A stretch of 64,000 nucleotides of DNA from Bacteroidetes bacterium B1(2017) (GTDB taxonomy: Bacteria; Bacteroidota; Bacteroidia; UKL13-3). The notes beneath the pieces were generated by a model. It was not told the origin of the DNA and made no database searches. It was given only the letters and a program-made list of their open reading frames with translations. The stretch lies in NCBI GenBank assembly GCA_002256395.1, contig NKJG01000004.1, positions 248,001 through 312,000 on the forward strand, given 5' to 3'. Numbering within the stretch: the first letter of the stretch is position 1; each line of letters starts with the position of its first letter. Both the position numbers and the translations under genes were made by a program. Shown piece after piece: positions 45,425 to 54,992 of this stretch.

Positions 45425-45432
45425 TATTTTCG
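45425..45432 (+). promoter_or_regulatory. possible trmD promoter (-7 element TATTTTCG)
   Basis: TATTTTCG resembles the -7 element at 46257 before rplS. It ends only 7 nt before the trmD start codon, implying an almost leaderless message if used. No clear -33 element is visible. Confidence 0.3.
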
Positions 45433-45439
45433 CAAGCGT

Positions 45440-46114
45440 ATGCAAATTGACATTTTAACTTTGTTTCCCCAAATTTTTGAAGGACCTTTTACCGAATCTA
45501 TCCTAAAAAGGGCGGTTGAGCGAGGTTTAGTGACTATTGATTTGCATAATATTAGAGATTATTCTCTTTCAAAACATAAAAATGTAGACGATTATCCCTT
45601 TGGCGGAGGCGCTGGCATGGTAATGAGCATTGAACCAATTGATAGGTGCTTAACACATTTAACAGAAAGTAGAACCTATGATGAGATTATTTATATGAGT
45701 CCTGATGGGGAGCCATTTACTCAAAAAATTGCCAATCAACTTTCGGGTAAAAAGAATATTGCTTTTTTATGCGGCCACTATAAAGGGGTTGACGAACGAG
45801 TAAGAGAAAACTTAGTAACGCGCGAATTAAGTTTGGGCGATTTTGTTTTAACTGGAGGGGAGCTTGCCGCCGCCGCTATGGTTGATGCGATTGTTAGGTT
45901 AATTCCAGGTACTCTTAATGATGAAACTTCCGCCTTAAGCGATTCGTTTCAAGATGATTTAATTAGTCCGCCAGTTTATACTAGGCCAGCAGAATATAAA
46001 GGTTGGAAGGTTCCGGATGTTTTACTTTCTGGGCATCAAGCCAAAATAGACGAGTGGCGACACGAGCAAAGTTTGGTTCGAACCAAGGAGCGCAGACCAA
46101 ATTTGGGCGAATAA
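45440..46114 (+). CDS. trmD: tRNA (guanine-37-N1)-methyltransferase
   Basis: A 224-aa protein of normal TrmD length. [17 protein letters not shown] starts the SPOUT domain; the trefoil knot blocks [28 protein letters not shown] and [15 protein letters not shown] are clear. It uses SAM to make m1G37 next to the anticodon and prevents frameshifting. rpsP and rimM, its usual partners, are not adjacent; rplS follows 180 nt later. Confidence 0.96.
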   Translation: MQIDILTLFPQIFEGPFTESILKRAVERGLVTIDLHNIRDYSLSKHKNVDDYPFGGGAGMVMSIEPIDRCLTHLTESRTYDEIIYMSPDGEPFTQKIANQLSGKKNIAFLCGHYKGVDERVRENLVTRELSLGDFVLTGGELAAAAMVDAIVRLIPGTLNDETSALSDSFQDDLISPPVYTRPAEYKGWKVPDVLLSGHQAKIDEWRHEQSLVRTKERRPNLGE

Positions 46115-46234
46115 TACCTTTAAAAGCTGGTTTTATAAACGCAATTTGAATATCTCTAATATGCTACAAGTCAAGCTACAAAAGGAGATGTCAACAAAAC
46201 TCGGCTAGAAAAAAATATTTTTTTCGACTCCACT

Positions 46235-46264
46235 TTTGAATTTAGATGAAAAAGTCTATTTTCG
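46235..46264 (+). promoter_or_regulatory. rplS promoter (TTTG-N18-TATTTTCG)
   Basis: A -33 TTTG (46235-46238) and a -7 TATTTTCG (46257-46264) are 18 nt apart, as in Bacteroidota promoters. The -7 element lies 29 nt upstream of the chosen rplS start and inside the longer possible reading frame, which supports the downstream start. Confidence 0.6.
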
Positions 46265-46293
46265 CAGTCCGATTTTTAGAAAAGAATAGCAAC

Positions 46294-46641
46294 ATGGACG
46301 CAATAAAATTTGTAGAGCAAGAATTTACACAAGGAAAATCCTTCCCTGAATTCACAGCAGGAGATACTGTAAACATTCATTATAAAATCCGTGAGGGTGC
46401 AAAAGAACGTATTCAGCAGTACCAAGGTATTGTAATCCAACGCAGAAATGCAGGATTAAGCGCAACCCTTACAGTGCGCAAAATTTCTAATGGTGTTGGT
46501 GTAGAAAGGATTTTCCCTTTATACAGCCAAAACATTGATAAAATTGAACTAGTCTCACGCGGTAAAGTGCGTAGAGCTCGTTTGTTCTATTTACGTGAAG
46601 CCAAAGGAAAGAATGCCAAAGTAAAAGAAAGAAGAGGGTAA
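46294..46641 (+). CDS. rplS: 50S ribosomal protein L19
   Basis: A 115-aa protein read from ATG 46294, matching L19 length; the frame is open 48 nt further upstream but that stretch contains the promoter. Diagnostic blocks: [44 protein letters not shown] and [10 protein letters not shown]. It sits at the interface of the ribosomal subunits. Confidence 0.96.
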   Translation: MDAIKFVEQEFTQGKSFPEFTAGDTVNIHYKIREGAKERIQQYQGIVIQRRNAGLSATLTVRKISNGVGVERIFPLYSQNIDKIELVSRGKVRRARLFYLREAKGKNAKVKERRG

Positions 46642-46663
46642 AAATTTCATAACTTAAGCATCG

Positions 46664-46695
46664 ACCCCGGCTCATTTATTTGGGTCGGGGTTTTT
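46664..46695 (+). terminator. rplS terminator
   Basis: ACCCCG (46664-46669) and CGGGGT (46686-46691) form a GC-rich 6-bp stem with a 16-nt loop, followed by TTTTT. It lies 22 nt after the rplS stop. Confidence 0.7.
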
Positions 46696-46948
46696 GTTTT
46701 CAGAAGCTTATCGAGTCCTTTGGCTGCGTTTTGCTCATTTTTGAAATGCTCATTTATCAGATTGCTTCTGGCCTCTAGCTTCTGGCGGAGGGTTTAACTA
46801 TTGAAATTTTATTTAAAGAAAGTACCTAGCCTAAAACAAGAATTATATATTTTTGAAAATTATACATACTTAACAAAACAGCTAGCAGCCAGTTGCCAGA
46901 AGCCAGAAGCTCTTTGCCCGATGCCAGCTGCCAGATGCCCAAAATACA
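46696..46948. repeat. rplS-valS spacer with inverted word-like repeats
   Basis: With the rplS terminator this makes a 307-nt stretch without a gene. GCTTCTGGC occurs at 46764 and 46778; its reverse complement GCCAGAAGC occurs at 46895 and 46902, followed by related words (GATGCCAGCTGCCAGATGCCC, given as one 21-nt run minus its last base at 46920-46939). The two halves could fold into a long imperfect hairpin upstream of valS. A short frame across it (46801-46989) is not a gene. Confidence 0.6.
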
Positions 46949-49585
46949 ATGACCGAACTAGCAAAAACATATACCCCACAAGCCTTTGAGGACAAGTGGA
47001 ACCAATATTGGTTAGACAATAAGTTTTTTCATGCCGAACCAGATTCTTCTAAAGAACCTTATACCATTGTCATTCCTCCGCCTAATGTTACGGGTGTATT
47101 GCATATGGGCCATATGCTTAATAATACTATCCAAGATGTTCTGGTGCGCAAAGCTCGTATGGAAGGAAAGAATGCTTGTTGGGTTCCTGGAACAGACCAC
47201 GCTTCAATTGCTACTGAAGCAAAGGTGGTTCAAATGCTGCGCGAACGTGGTATTAAAAAATCTGATTTAAGCAGAGAAGACTTTTTGAAATATGCCTGGG
47301 AATGGAAAGAAAAATATGGTGGCATTATTCTAGAGCAACTCAAGAAATTAGGAGCTAGCTGCGATTGGGATAGAACAAGGTTTACCATGGAACCTAAATT
47401 AAGCGAGGCTGTAATTGATGTGTTTATTGACCTTTATAATAAAGGATTAATATATAGAGGCCTTCGCATGGTTAATTGGGATCCACAGGGTAAAACAGCC
47501 CTTTCTGATGAAGAGGTAATATATAAAGAAGTTCAATCAAAATTGTATTATATCAAATACTTTATGGCCGATGGTAGTGGTGAATTTGTAACTATTGCAA
47601 CCACTCGTCCAGAAACTATTTTAGCAGATGTGGCTATATGCGTAAACCCAAGTGATGAACGCTTTAAAGCCTTGGTTGGCAAAAAGGTTTTGGTTCCGTT
47701 TTTAACTAGAGAAATACCTGTAATTGCCGATGAGTATGTAGCCATGGATTTTGGTACTGGTTGCTTAAAGGTAACTCCTGCGCATGATGTTAATGATTAT
47801 GCATTGGGCCAGAAATACAATTTGCCTGTAATTGATATTTTAAATGAGGATGGTTTCTTAAATGCCGAAGCAAAGGATGAACGTTATATTGGTAAAGATA
47901 GATTTGTCGTAAGAAAACAAATTGCCATTGATTTAGAAGAGGCAGGACATATTCTTAAAATAGAGGAATACAAAAACCAGGTTGGAACAAGTGAACGCAC
48001 AGGTGCAGTTATTGAACCTAGATTGAGTTTACAATGGTGGGTTGACATGAAGAAATTTATGGCTAAAAACCCAGAGGTGTTAGAGGCTGTTATGAGCGAT
48101 GAAATTCAATTTCATCCTGCTAAAATGAAAAACACCTATCGTCATTGGTTGGAGAATATTAAAGACTGGTGTATAAGTCGTCAATTATGGTGGGGGCAGC
48201 GTATACCTGCCTGGTACGATGAAAACAATAATTTTGTTGCAGTAGCTAAAACCATTGAAGAAGCCCAAAAAATTGCCAATAGCCAAGGGCTAACGGCCAA
48301 TGGCCTACACCAAGACGAAGACGTATTAGATACTTGGTTTAGCAGTTGGTTATGGCCTATATCTGTGTTTGATGGATTTGAAAACCCAGAGAACGAGGAT
48401 ATCAAACATTTTTATCCAACCAATGATTTAGTAACCGCGCCAGAGATTATGTTTTTTTGGGTAGCTAGAATGATTATGGCTGGATATGAATGGAGAGGAG
48501 AGAAGCCATTTAAAAACGTTTATTACACCGGTATTGTAAGAGATAAGCAACGTAGGAAAATGAGTAAGTCTATGGGTAATTCGCCAGACCCATTAGATTT
48601 AATTGCACAATATGGAGCAGATGGTGTGCGTATGGGAATGTTGCTTTGCTCTCCTGCAGGTAATGATATTTTATTTGATGATAGCCAAGTTGAACAAGGA
48701 AGGAATTTTGCCAATAAAATTTGGAATGCATTTAGATTAGTAAAAGGCTGGGAAGTTAAGCCTGATGCAGGTTTTAGTGCAGAAGTATTGGCAACAAATG
48801 AGCTTAGTGCGAAGTGGTTTGCGGGCCGACTATCGGATGCATTACTAGATATTGAAGAGAAGTATAAAGGATATCGTTTGAGTGAAGCTTTAATGAGTAT
48901 TTATAAGCTTATTTGGGACGATTTTTGTGCTTGGTATTTAGAAATGGTTAAGCCTGTTTATGGCGAACCTATGAATGAAAGTACGTATCAAACTACGCTT
49001 TCATTTTTTGAAGAATTAATGAAAGTTTTGCATCCATTTATGCCATTTATTACCGAAGAGATTTGGCAAAATATGGCAACTCGTAAAGATGGTAGTTCAA
49101 TTTGCGTTGCTCCTTATCCTTTGCCAAGTAAGGCTCAAACTCCTGATTTATCAAGGGCTTTTGAAACCATACAGCAAATTAGAAATTTAAGAAATGCAAA
49201 AGGAATTAGTCCGAAAGAGGCATTTGAGATTTCAATTAAAACGAGCAACCAAAGTTTATATGCTCCTTACATGTTTTTGGTTCAGAAATTAGCGAATGTA
49301 TCTTCATTCGCCTTTGTTACTGAGCAGCCAACAGGTACAACACTTTTGCCAGTTGATACAGATGAGGTTTTTGTTGTATTAAATATTGTTGTTGATGCAG
49401 AAGCTGAGCGCGAAAAAGTAGAAAAAGAAATTATCTATTTAGAAGGCTTTATGAAATCTGTTGATGCTAAGTTAAGCAATGAAAAATTTGTGGCAAATGC
49501 AAAACCTGAATTGGTTGAGAAAGAACGTCAGAAAAAGGCTGATGCCGCCCAAAAGATTGAGGTTTTAAGAAAGAGTTTGGTATAA
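46949..49585 (+). CDS. valS: valyl-tRNA synthetase
   Basis: An 878-aa class I synthetase. HIGH appears as HMGH in PPPNVTGVLHMGHM (about 45-58) and KMSKS in RRKMSKSMGNSPDP (about 533). The editing domain carries TTRPETILADVA and DFGTGCLKVTPAHD. The C-terminal anticodon domain is followed by the Val-specific coiled coil (EREKVEKEIIYLEGFMKSVD). It ends just before a strong terminator. Confidence 0.97.
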   Translation: MTELAKTYTPQAFEDKWNQYWLDNKFFHAEPDSSKEPYTIVIPPPNVTGVLHMGHMLNNTIQDVLVRKARMEGKNACWVPGTDHASIATEAKVVQMLRERGIKKSDLSREDFLKYAWEWKEKYGGIILEQLKKLGASCDWDRTRFTMEPKLSEAVIDVFIDLYNKGLIYRGLRMVNWDPQGKTALSDEEVIYKEVQSKLYYIKYFMADGSGEFVTIATTRPETILADVAICVNPSDERFKALVGKKVLVPFLTREIPVIADEYVAMDFGTGCLKVTPAHDVNDYALGQKYNLPVIDILNEDGFLNAEAKDERYIGKDRFVVRKQIAIDLEEAGHILKIEEYKNQVGTSERTGAVIEPRLSLQWWVDMKKFMAKNPEVLEAVMSDEIQFHPAKMKNTYRHWLENIKDWCISRQLWWGQRIPAWYDENNNFVAVAKTIEEAQKIANSQGLTANGLHQDEDVLDTWFSSWLWPISVFDGFENPENEDIKHFYPTNDLVTAPEIMFFWVARMIMAGYEWRGEKPFKNVYYTGIVRDKQRRKMSKSMGNSPDPLDLIAQYGADGVRMGMLLCSPAGNDILFDDSQVEQGRNFANKIWNAFRLVKGWEVKPDAGFSAEVLATNELSAKWFAGRLSDALLDIEEKYKGYRLSEALMSIYKLIWDDFCAWYLEMVKPVYGEPMNESTYQTTLSFFEELMKVLHPFMPFITEEIWQNMATRKDGSSICVAPYPLPSKAQTPDLSRAFETIQQIRNLRNAKGISPKEAFEISIKTSNQSLYAPYMFLVQKLANVSSFAFVTEQPTGTTLLPVDTDEVFVVLNIVVDAEAEREKVEKEIIYLEGFMKSVDAKLSNEKFVANAKPELVEKERQKKADAAQKIEVLRKSLV

Positions 49586-49602
49586 GCCAATTCTATAAAA
49601 AG

Positions 49603-49642
49603 AAAAGGGGATTCAATCTAATAAATTGAATCCCCTTTTTTT
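49603..49642. terminator. bidirectional terminator between valS and the convergent gene
   Basis: Perfect 15-bp arms 49603-49617 and 49625-49639 (core GGGGATTCAAT) enclose a 7-nt loop with T runs on each side; the right T run extends to 49642 and overlaps the stop codon of the leftward gene. Confidence 0.92.
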
Positions 49643-50324
49643 ATTTCTTACCTTTATCAAATAGTTTACTCATACTATTAAACAAAATTGAAACATCAAA
49701 ATAAACGGCTTCTAAACCTTCTTCGTTTTTCTTAACAGTTAGTTTATCACATCTATTGATTAGGCTTTGCTGTCCTCCAAATTCTAGGTCGAGCCAATGT
49801 AACATGGTATATTCATTATCTACCCTAATAACCCAAAAGGCAGTTTCAAGAGATTTGCCATCTCCGGTAGAGTTTATGGCCGTTAAAATTCCTCTATACA
49901 TTTGTATGGCAGAATGCCTATCGAGTGGCCTATTGAGCATTTTATTAGCATAGGCTATATATAACCAATAGTCAATGTCGAAAGGAATTTCTTTTAATAT
50001 TTTTTCGCTTAGAGTAATAATTTTTTCAAGGTCTTTCTCGCTTGGATCTCCTTTTTTATCCATTAATTCTTTTAATTTTTTATTTGTATCACTACTACCA
50101 TAAGGGCTGTATGATTCTTGCGTTGCTTGCCCATAATACAAATAGAAGAATTCGTTTTCGGTGAGTGTGGTATCCTTACTTAAATACCGATTCATAAGCG
50201 TTGAATAAGAATACCCAGTGCTATCTGTGAGAGTTTGTTTGATTTCTTTTAGGTTTACTTTCCTAAAAGAATCTTGTCCAAAACATAAGCTTGGAATAAG
50301 TAGGAGTAGACTAATTAATTTCAT
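49641..50324 (-). CDS. exported DUF4919-like protein
   Basis: A 227-aa protein read from ATG 50324, which gives a signal peptide (MKLISLLLLIPSLCFGQ); the frame is open further upstream but that part has no signal. LTENEFFYLYYGQATQE near residue 60 and the end AVYFDVSILFNSMSKLF fit my memory of DUF4919, a Bacteroidota-specific family without known function. It is mostly helical. Confidence 0.65.
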   Translation of the reverse strand: MKLISLLLLIPSLCFGQDSFRKVNLKEIKQTLTDSTGYSYSTLMNRYLSKDTTLTENEFFYLYYGQATQESYSPYGSSDTNKKLKELMDKKGDPSEKDLEKIITLSEKILKEIPFDIDYWLYIAYANKMLNRPLDRHSAIQMYRGILTAINSTGDGKSLETAFWVIRVDNEYTMLHWLDLEFGGQQSLINRCDKLTVKKNEEGLEAVYFDVSILFNSMSKLFDKGKK

Positions 50325-50438
50325 TCCATAAAAATACAAAAAGTAATTCATTTTACTATAATTGACATAAACACTGATCTTGGGCATATTTAATGATAAA
50401 TTAAGACGGATATTTGCATTGAGGTTTAGCAAAAGGTA

Positions 50439-52721
50439 ATGAGTAAACAAGTTTCATATGAATTGCCATTAAATAGCAAAGATGCTACCAAAGTAGAATT
50501 ACGGATTGCTAAGAAAACCATTGAAAAGTTACTGGCTGAACTAGCCTTGGAAAAGAAAAAAAGTAATCGGCTTCAAATACAATTTATTGAAAGTGAACAA
50601 AGGTTTGTTCATGCCGTTAAAGATGTTCCCTATCCTATGATTATTCATACAGAGAATGGTCAAATTCTTGCAATGAGTAGAGGCTTATTTGAAATTACAG
50701 GATACGATGAATCTGAAATAAGAACTATGCATGATTGGGCAGAAAAGGTTTATGGAGCAACCTATGAGGATATTTTAGTGCATATTAAGGATTTGTTTAA
50801 TTATACTGAATTTCGTTTCAATGGTGAATTTAATATACGATGTAAAAACGGTTCAATAAAAAATTGGATGATAAGCTCTTTCCCTTTTGATTTTTCGGAT
50901 GAATCAAACAAAGTGGTAATAAGTATTGCAAATGATATTACGGATACAAAAAAAATTAAGCAAACACTTGAGGAAAGCGAAAGTCAATTAAAACGTGCCG
51001 AAATGGTTGCAGGCATTGGATATTGGAAACTTGATTTGAAAACAAGATTGTTTTATCCATCGGTAGGTACTCAAAATATTTATGGTATATCGGCAGATGA
51101 AATAACTATGGAGGAGGTCTCAAAACTGCATCACCCAGAATATATTGAGCTTATTGACCAAGCATTGAAAGGGCAAATTCTAAAAGGAAAACAATATGAT
51201 GTAGAATATAAAATAAACCGATTAATAGACAATAAGGAAGTTTTTATTCACTCAAAAGCTGATAAATTAATTGGTGATGATTTTATTTTTGGTGTCATTC
51301 AAGATATAAGTGAACGAAAGGAAATTGAAGCTGAATTAAGACATAATGAAAGTAAATGGAAATTAATAATTGAGGCATCTCCAATTGCCATGGCAGTGAA
51401 TGATTCGGAAAGAAACATTACCTATTTAAATTCCTCTTTTATTAAGTTATTAGGATATACCCTTAATGATATTCCAACCGTTGAGGCTTGGTGGCCTATT
51501 GCCTATCCTGAACTAACCTATAGAAATTATATTAAGAAGGTTTGGAAATTTACATTGGATAATTTTACCATAAATGGTGGGGTATTTGTTCCAATTGAAT
51601 GTAAAGTTGTTTGTAAAAATGGAATTCAAAAAAACATATTAATAAGTGCCTCTTCTATAGATTCAGCAAGGGGGGGAGACCAACTAATTATTTTTTATGA
51701 TATAACAGAAAGAGTTCTAGCAGAAAAACGATTATTACAGCTTTCAAAGGCAGTTGAGCAAAGTCCAGTTTCTATTGTTATTACAAATTTAAGGGGCGAG
51801 ATTCAATATGCAAATCCGACTTTCTCGCAAACATCAGGCTTTACATTAGATGAGGCCATTGGCCAAAATCCTCGCATATTAAAGTCGGGTGAAACCCTGG
51901 ATATAGAATATAAAAAACTATGGGAAACCATTACCAATGGAAAGAAATGGATTGGAGAATTTCATAATAAACGTAAGAATGGGGAATTGTATTGGGAGTC
52001 GGCACTCATTACTCCAATTATGGATGAGAAAGGTGAAATTATAAATTTTCTCGCTGTTAAGGTAGATATTACTGCAACTAAATTAGCCCAAAAAGCTCTT
52101 GAAGAAAGTAATGAACGGTATAATTTGGTATCTATGGCAACACATGATACCGTTTGGGATTTGAATATAGTAACTGGTGAATTAATTAGAACAGATAGGG
52201 CTTTATTAGGTCCAACAAAATTCCAACACCTAAACGCCAATGTTGGAGAATTAAATTGGAATAATTTGGTTCACCCAGATGATGTTACGGATTTTTTAAA
52301 TTCTCAAGAGCTTGTATTTACTAACCCTAATGCACATTTATGGGAACATGAATACAGATTGCTTACAGACCAAGGAAAGTTTTTACATGTGAACAGCAAA
52401 GGATATATTTTGCGTGATGAGAATGGAAATGCGGTGCGCATGATTGGGGCAACCCAAGATATTTCGGAACGTGTTGCCCATTTAGAAGATACTGAATTAC
52501 AAAACAAACGCCTTCGCGAAATTGCTTGGATACAATCGCATATCGTAAGGGCTCCATTGGCCCGAATTATGGGCTTGGTCGATTTATTATTAATTGAGGA
52601 GGATATGTCAGAAGAAACTAAGATGCTACTCCAAAATGTATTGCTTTCTGCAAACGAATTTGATGAAATAATAAAATCAATTATTATCTCCTCTCAAACG
52701 GTTTTTTCTACTCAAAAATAA
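50439..52721 (+). CDS. multi-PAS sensor protein ending in a HisKA-like domain, no ATPase domain
   Basis: A 760-aa cytoplasmic protein with no membrane segment. An N-terminal coiled coil (15-50) leads to five PAS/PAC units (about 50-175, 180-290, 295-420, 425-545 and 550-685), each ending with a DITE/DISER-type PAC tail. The last part, REIAWIQSHIVRAPLARIMGLVDLL, is a HisKA-type helix with candidate His, followed by one more helix and the stop. The catalytic HATPase_c domain is absent. It may be phosphorylated by or modulate another kinase. It resembles the partial protein at the window start. Confidence 0.82.
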   Translation: MSKQVSYELPLNSKDATKVELRIAKKTIEKLLAELALEKKKSNRLQIQFIESEQRFVHAVKDVPYPMIIHTENGQILAMSRGLFEITGYDESEIRTMHDWAEKVYGATYEDILVHIKDLFNYTEFRFNGEFNIRCKNGSIKNWMISSFPFDFSDESNKVVISIANDITDTKKIKQTLEESESQLKRAEMVAGIGYWKLDLKTRLFYPSVGTQNIYGISADEITMEEVSKLHHPEYIELIDQALKGQILKGKQYDVEYKINRLIDNKEVFIHSKADKLIGDDFIFGVIQDISERKEIEAELRHNESKWKLIIEASPIAMAVNDSERNITYLNSSFIKLLGYTLNDIPTVEAWWPIAYPELTYRNYIKKVWKFTLDNFTINGGVFVPIECKVVCKNGIQKNILISASSIDSARGGDQLIIFYDITERVLAEKRLLQLSKAVEQSPVSIVITNLRGEIQYANPTFSQTSGFTLDEAIGQNPRILKSGETLDIEYKKLWETITNGKKWIGEFHNKRKNGELYWESALITPIMDEKGEIINFLAVKVDITATKLAQKALEESNERYNLVSMATHDTVWDLNIVTGELIRTDRALLGPTKFQHLNANVGELNWNNLVHPDDVTDFLNSQELVFTNPNAHLWEHEYRLLTDQGKFLHVNSKGYILRDENGNAVRMIGATQDISERVAHLEDTELQNKRLREIAWIQSHIVRAPLARIMGLVDLLLIEEDMSEETKMLLQNVLLSANEFDEIIKSIIISSQTVFSTQK

Positions 52722-52722
52722 A

Positions 52723-54069
52723 TTAGAATTCTAAACTCATCCCATCAAAAGTACCACTACTCATAAGCAATAAATTTTCATTTCCAGAATACTCTTGCTC
52801 AATAAACGTTCTAAGTTTATCTTTATCTGTAAACACCTCAACACCTTCGCCAAATCCATTTGCCACCTCTTTTGGGTCAAGCATGGGCATTTTCTTGACT
52901 TCTAAGGCGTGTTTGCTAAATAATACCGCGCGCACATCAGCTTTAGCTAAAGTGTTCTCATAATGCGGTAGAAAGTCTTTATTTAAGCTGCTAAACGTAT
53001 GCAGTTCATAAATGGCAATGAGCTTTCTAGTTGGATAGAGTTCTCTGACAGCATTTACGGTAGCTCCCAGTTTTGAAGGTGCATGGGCAAAATCGCGAAT
53101 GATTAAACTTGTTTCTGTTTCTTTAATTGTTTCTAATCGCTTGGCAGTTCCTTTAAAACTTTGAATGGCCTCAAAAAACTGCGCTTGGTTCAGACCGGCT
53201 TTTATACAAGCATGTTTGGCGGCCATCATGTTTTGTAAGTTATGACTTCCAAAGAAACTTAAACGAACAGGTTCGGTTGTTCCTGTTACTTGGGTAGGTA
53301 AAATAAAGCAACCATTTTCCACACTAAAGGCAGGTGTTTGGTATGGAATTTTTTCACTTTGAGTTTCGGTTCCATCCAATAATTTCTTTACTTCAGGATC
53401 CGATTCACAATAAATAATGGCACCATTGGCAGGAATATCTGTGACAAATTTTTGAAACTGCCACACATAGTTTTCAAAGGTTGGAAATACATTTATATGA
53501 TCCCAAGCGATACCTGTAATAATTCCTACATTGGCTTGGTATACGTGGAATTTAGGGCGTAAATCTAAGGCAGAAGTTAAGTATTCATCGCCTTCAAAAA
53601 CCGCAATTTTAGAAGTATGGCTGAACCCAACCATGGTTTCAAAGCCTTCTAGTTGCGAGCCTACTAAATAATCAAACTCTAAGCCGTGGTAATTTAATAC
53701 ATGTAATATCATGGCGGTGGTGGTGGTTTTGCCATGACTTCCACCAACAACTATTCTAAGTTTATCCTTAGTTTGCTCATACATATATTCTGGGAAGGAA
53801 TATATTTTTAATCCAAGCTCTTGGGCGCGGGCTAATTCTGGATTGTCTTTGCGCGCATGCATTCCCAAAATAATGGCATCAATATCTGATGTAATAAGTT
53901 CTGGTTTCCATCCGAATGAACTTGGTAATAAACCATAGGTATCGAGCCTTGATTTTGCGGGTTCATAAATTTCATCGTCGGTACCCGTAACCTGATAGCC
54001 TTTTTTATGCAAGGCAATTGCCATATTGTGCATTACCGCACCGCCAATAGAAATAAAATGTATGCGCAT
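52723..54069 (-). CDS. mpl: UDP-N-acetylmuramate:L-alanyl-gamma-D-glutamyl-meso-diaminopimelate ligase
   Basis: A 448-aa Mur ligase. The N-terminal Rossmann part (MRIHFISIGGAVMHNMAIAL) lacks the exact GxGGxGM of MurC. The P-loop GGSHGKTTTTAMILHVL (near 108-124), FEGDEYLTSALDLRPKF, AWDHINVFPT and the C-terminal RDFAHAPSKLGATVNAVRE fit Mpl, which reattaches recycled tripeptide to UDP-MurNAc. It converges with the PAS gene, 1 nt apart. Confidence 0.9.
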   Translation of the reverse strand: MRIHFISIGGAVMHNMAIALHKKGYQVTGTDDEIYEPAKSRLDTYGLLPSSFGWKPELITSDIDAIILGMHARKDNPELARAQELGLKIYSFPEYMYEQTKDKLRIVVGGSHGKTTTTAMILHVLNYHGLEFDYLVGSQLEGFETMVGFSHTSKIAVFEGDEYLTSALDLRPKFHVYQANVGIITGIAWDHINVFPTFENYVWQFQKFVTDIPANGAIIYCESDPEVKKLLDGTETQSEKIPYQTPAFSVENGCFILPTQVTGTTEPVRLSFFGSHNLQNMMAAKHACIKAGLNQAQFFEAIQSFKGTAKRLETIKETETSLIIRDFAHAPSKLGATVNAVRELYPTRKLIAIYELHTFSSLNKDFLPHYENTLAKADVRAVLFSKHALEVKKMPMLDPKEVANGFGEGVEVFTDKDKLRTFIEQEYSGNENLLLMSSGTFDGMSLEF

Positions 54070-54089
54070 TTGAAAGGTATAGTTTGAGT

Positions 54090-54548
54090 TTAAGGTAATT
54101 TAAATTTGATTGGCAATAATATGTAACAATCTACTTTTTGCCCATTATTTTTTGCGGGTATCCAATTTGGCATGATGCCTACAATTCTAAGAGCTTCTTC
54201 ATCAAAGCCCCAGCCCATCTTTTTTAAAACTTCTGCTTTTTTTAAAGTTCCATCTTTACAAACCACAAATCTTACAATAACTTTTCCTTCAATACAATGT
54301 TCAGCGCCAAGTTTTGGGTACCTCAGGTTTTTATTTATAAACAAATTCAATTCCGTTTCCCCACCAGGGAAGCTTGGCATTTGTTCGGTAAAAATAAATA
54401 TTTCTTCCTCACCAGTGCTGGCACCTTCGCTAATTAAAATTTCTTCTTGTTTAGGTTTTATATTTTGTTCTTTTGTTTGCGCATAGCTTTGGTTTAAGCC
54501 AAGTGCAAGAAGCAAGAAGGAGGTAAATACTTTAAGTAGTAGGTTCAT
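54090..54548 (-). CDS. exported TonB_C-domain protein (1 of 3)
   Basis: A 152-aa protein with a signal peptide (FTSFLLLALGLNQSYAQ) in place of the membrane anchor and Pro-rich region of TonB. Its TonB_C domain spans about 55-152 (LRYPKLGAEHCIEGKVIVRFVV, shown in part, and MGWGFDEEALRIVGIMPNW). It is the last of three adjacent leftward genes of this type. Without an anchor it cannot act as a normal energy transducer. Confidence 0.75.
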   Translation of the reverse strand: MNLLLKVFTSFLLLALGLNQSYAQTKEQNIKPKQEEILISEGASTGEEEIFIFTEQMPSFPGGETELNLFINKNLRYPKLGAEHCIEGKVIVRFVVCKDGTLKKAEVLKKMGWGFDEEALRIVGIMPNWIPAKNNGQKVDCYILLPIKFKLP

Positions 54549-54562
54549 TGTTTTGTAATTTC

Positions 54563-54982
54563 TTAGTTTAATTGAAACCTAATTGGAAGAGTATATTTTA
54601 CAATAACTGGTTTGCCTCCTTGAAAACCAGGATTCCATTTTGGCATTTCTTTAACTACACGAATTGCTTCCTCATCCATGCCATATCCTGCAGGAGTTCC
54701 AACTTGTTCAACATCGGTAATTGTTCCATCTGATTGAACAATAAAGGTAAGAACAACTTTTCCTTCTTTGTTTTTCTTATGTGCTTGAGATGGATATCTA
54801 ATAGTACGACTTAAATATTTATACATGGCCTCATTTCCTCCCACAAACTCTGGCATTTGTTCGGCAAAAGTTAATATTTCCTTTTTAGGAATTGAATCTG
54901 TTGTTTGGGCATAGCAATGGTTTGAACCCAATGTAATAAGTAGCATAAATGTAAGGGTTCTGAGTGTATTTTGTAGCTTCAT
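54563..54982 (-). CDS. exported TonB_C-domain protein (2 of 3)
   Basis: A 139-aa protein made of a signal peptide (LRTLTFMLLITLGSNHCYAQ) and a single TonB_C domain. From EILTFAEQMPEFVGG to the end KYTLPIRFQLN it closely follows the true TonB at 40988-41791, so it looks like a duplicated TonB C-terminus with a new export signal. It starts 10 nt after the 414-aa gene. Confidence 0.78.
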   Translation of the reverse strand: MKLQNTLRTLTFMLLITLGSNHCYAQTTDSIPKKEILTFAEQMPEFVGGNEAMYKYLSRTIRYPSQAHKKNKEGKVVLTFIVQSDGTITDVEQVGTPAGYGMDEEAIRVVKEMPKWNPGFQGGKPVIVKYTLPIRFQLN

Positions 54983-54992
54983 GATTTTTTAT

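Noticed and set aside
46073..46086. TTGGTTCGAACCAA taken as a tRNA T-arm
   Set aside because: It is inside trmD with no acceptor or anticodon stem around it; it belongs to the dispersed palindrome family.
46246..46293. Upstream start for rplS adding 16 residues
   Set aside because: This stretch contains a TTTG-N18-TATTTTCG promoter and L19 proteins start at the downstream Met.
46801..46989. A 62-codon frame between rplS and valS
   Set aside because: It runs across the word-like repeats (giving KPEALCPMPAARCPK) and into valS in another frame; it has no start context or family resemblance.
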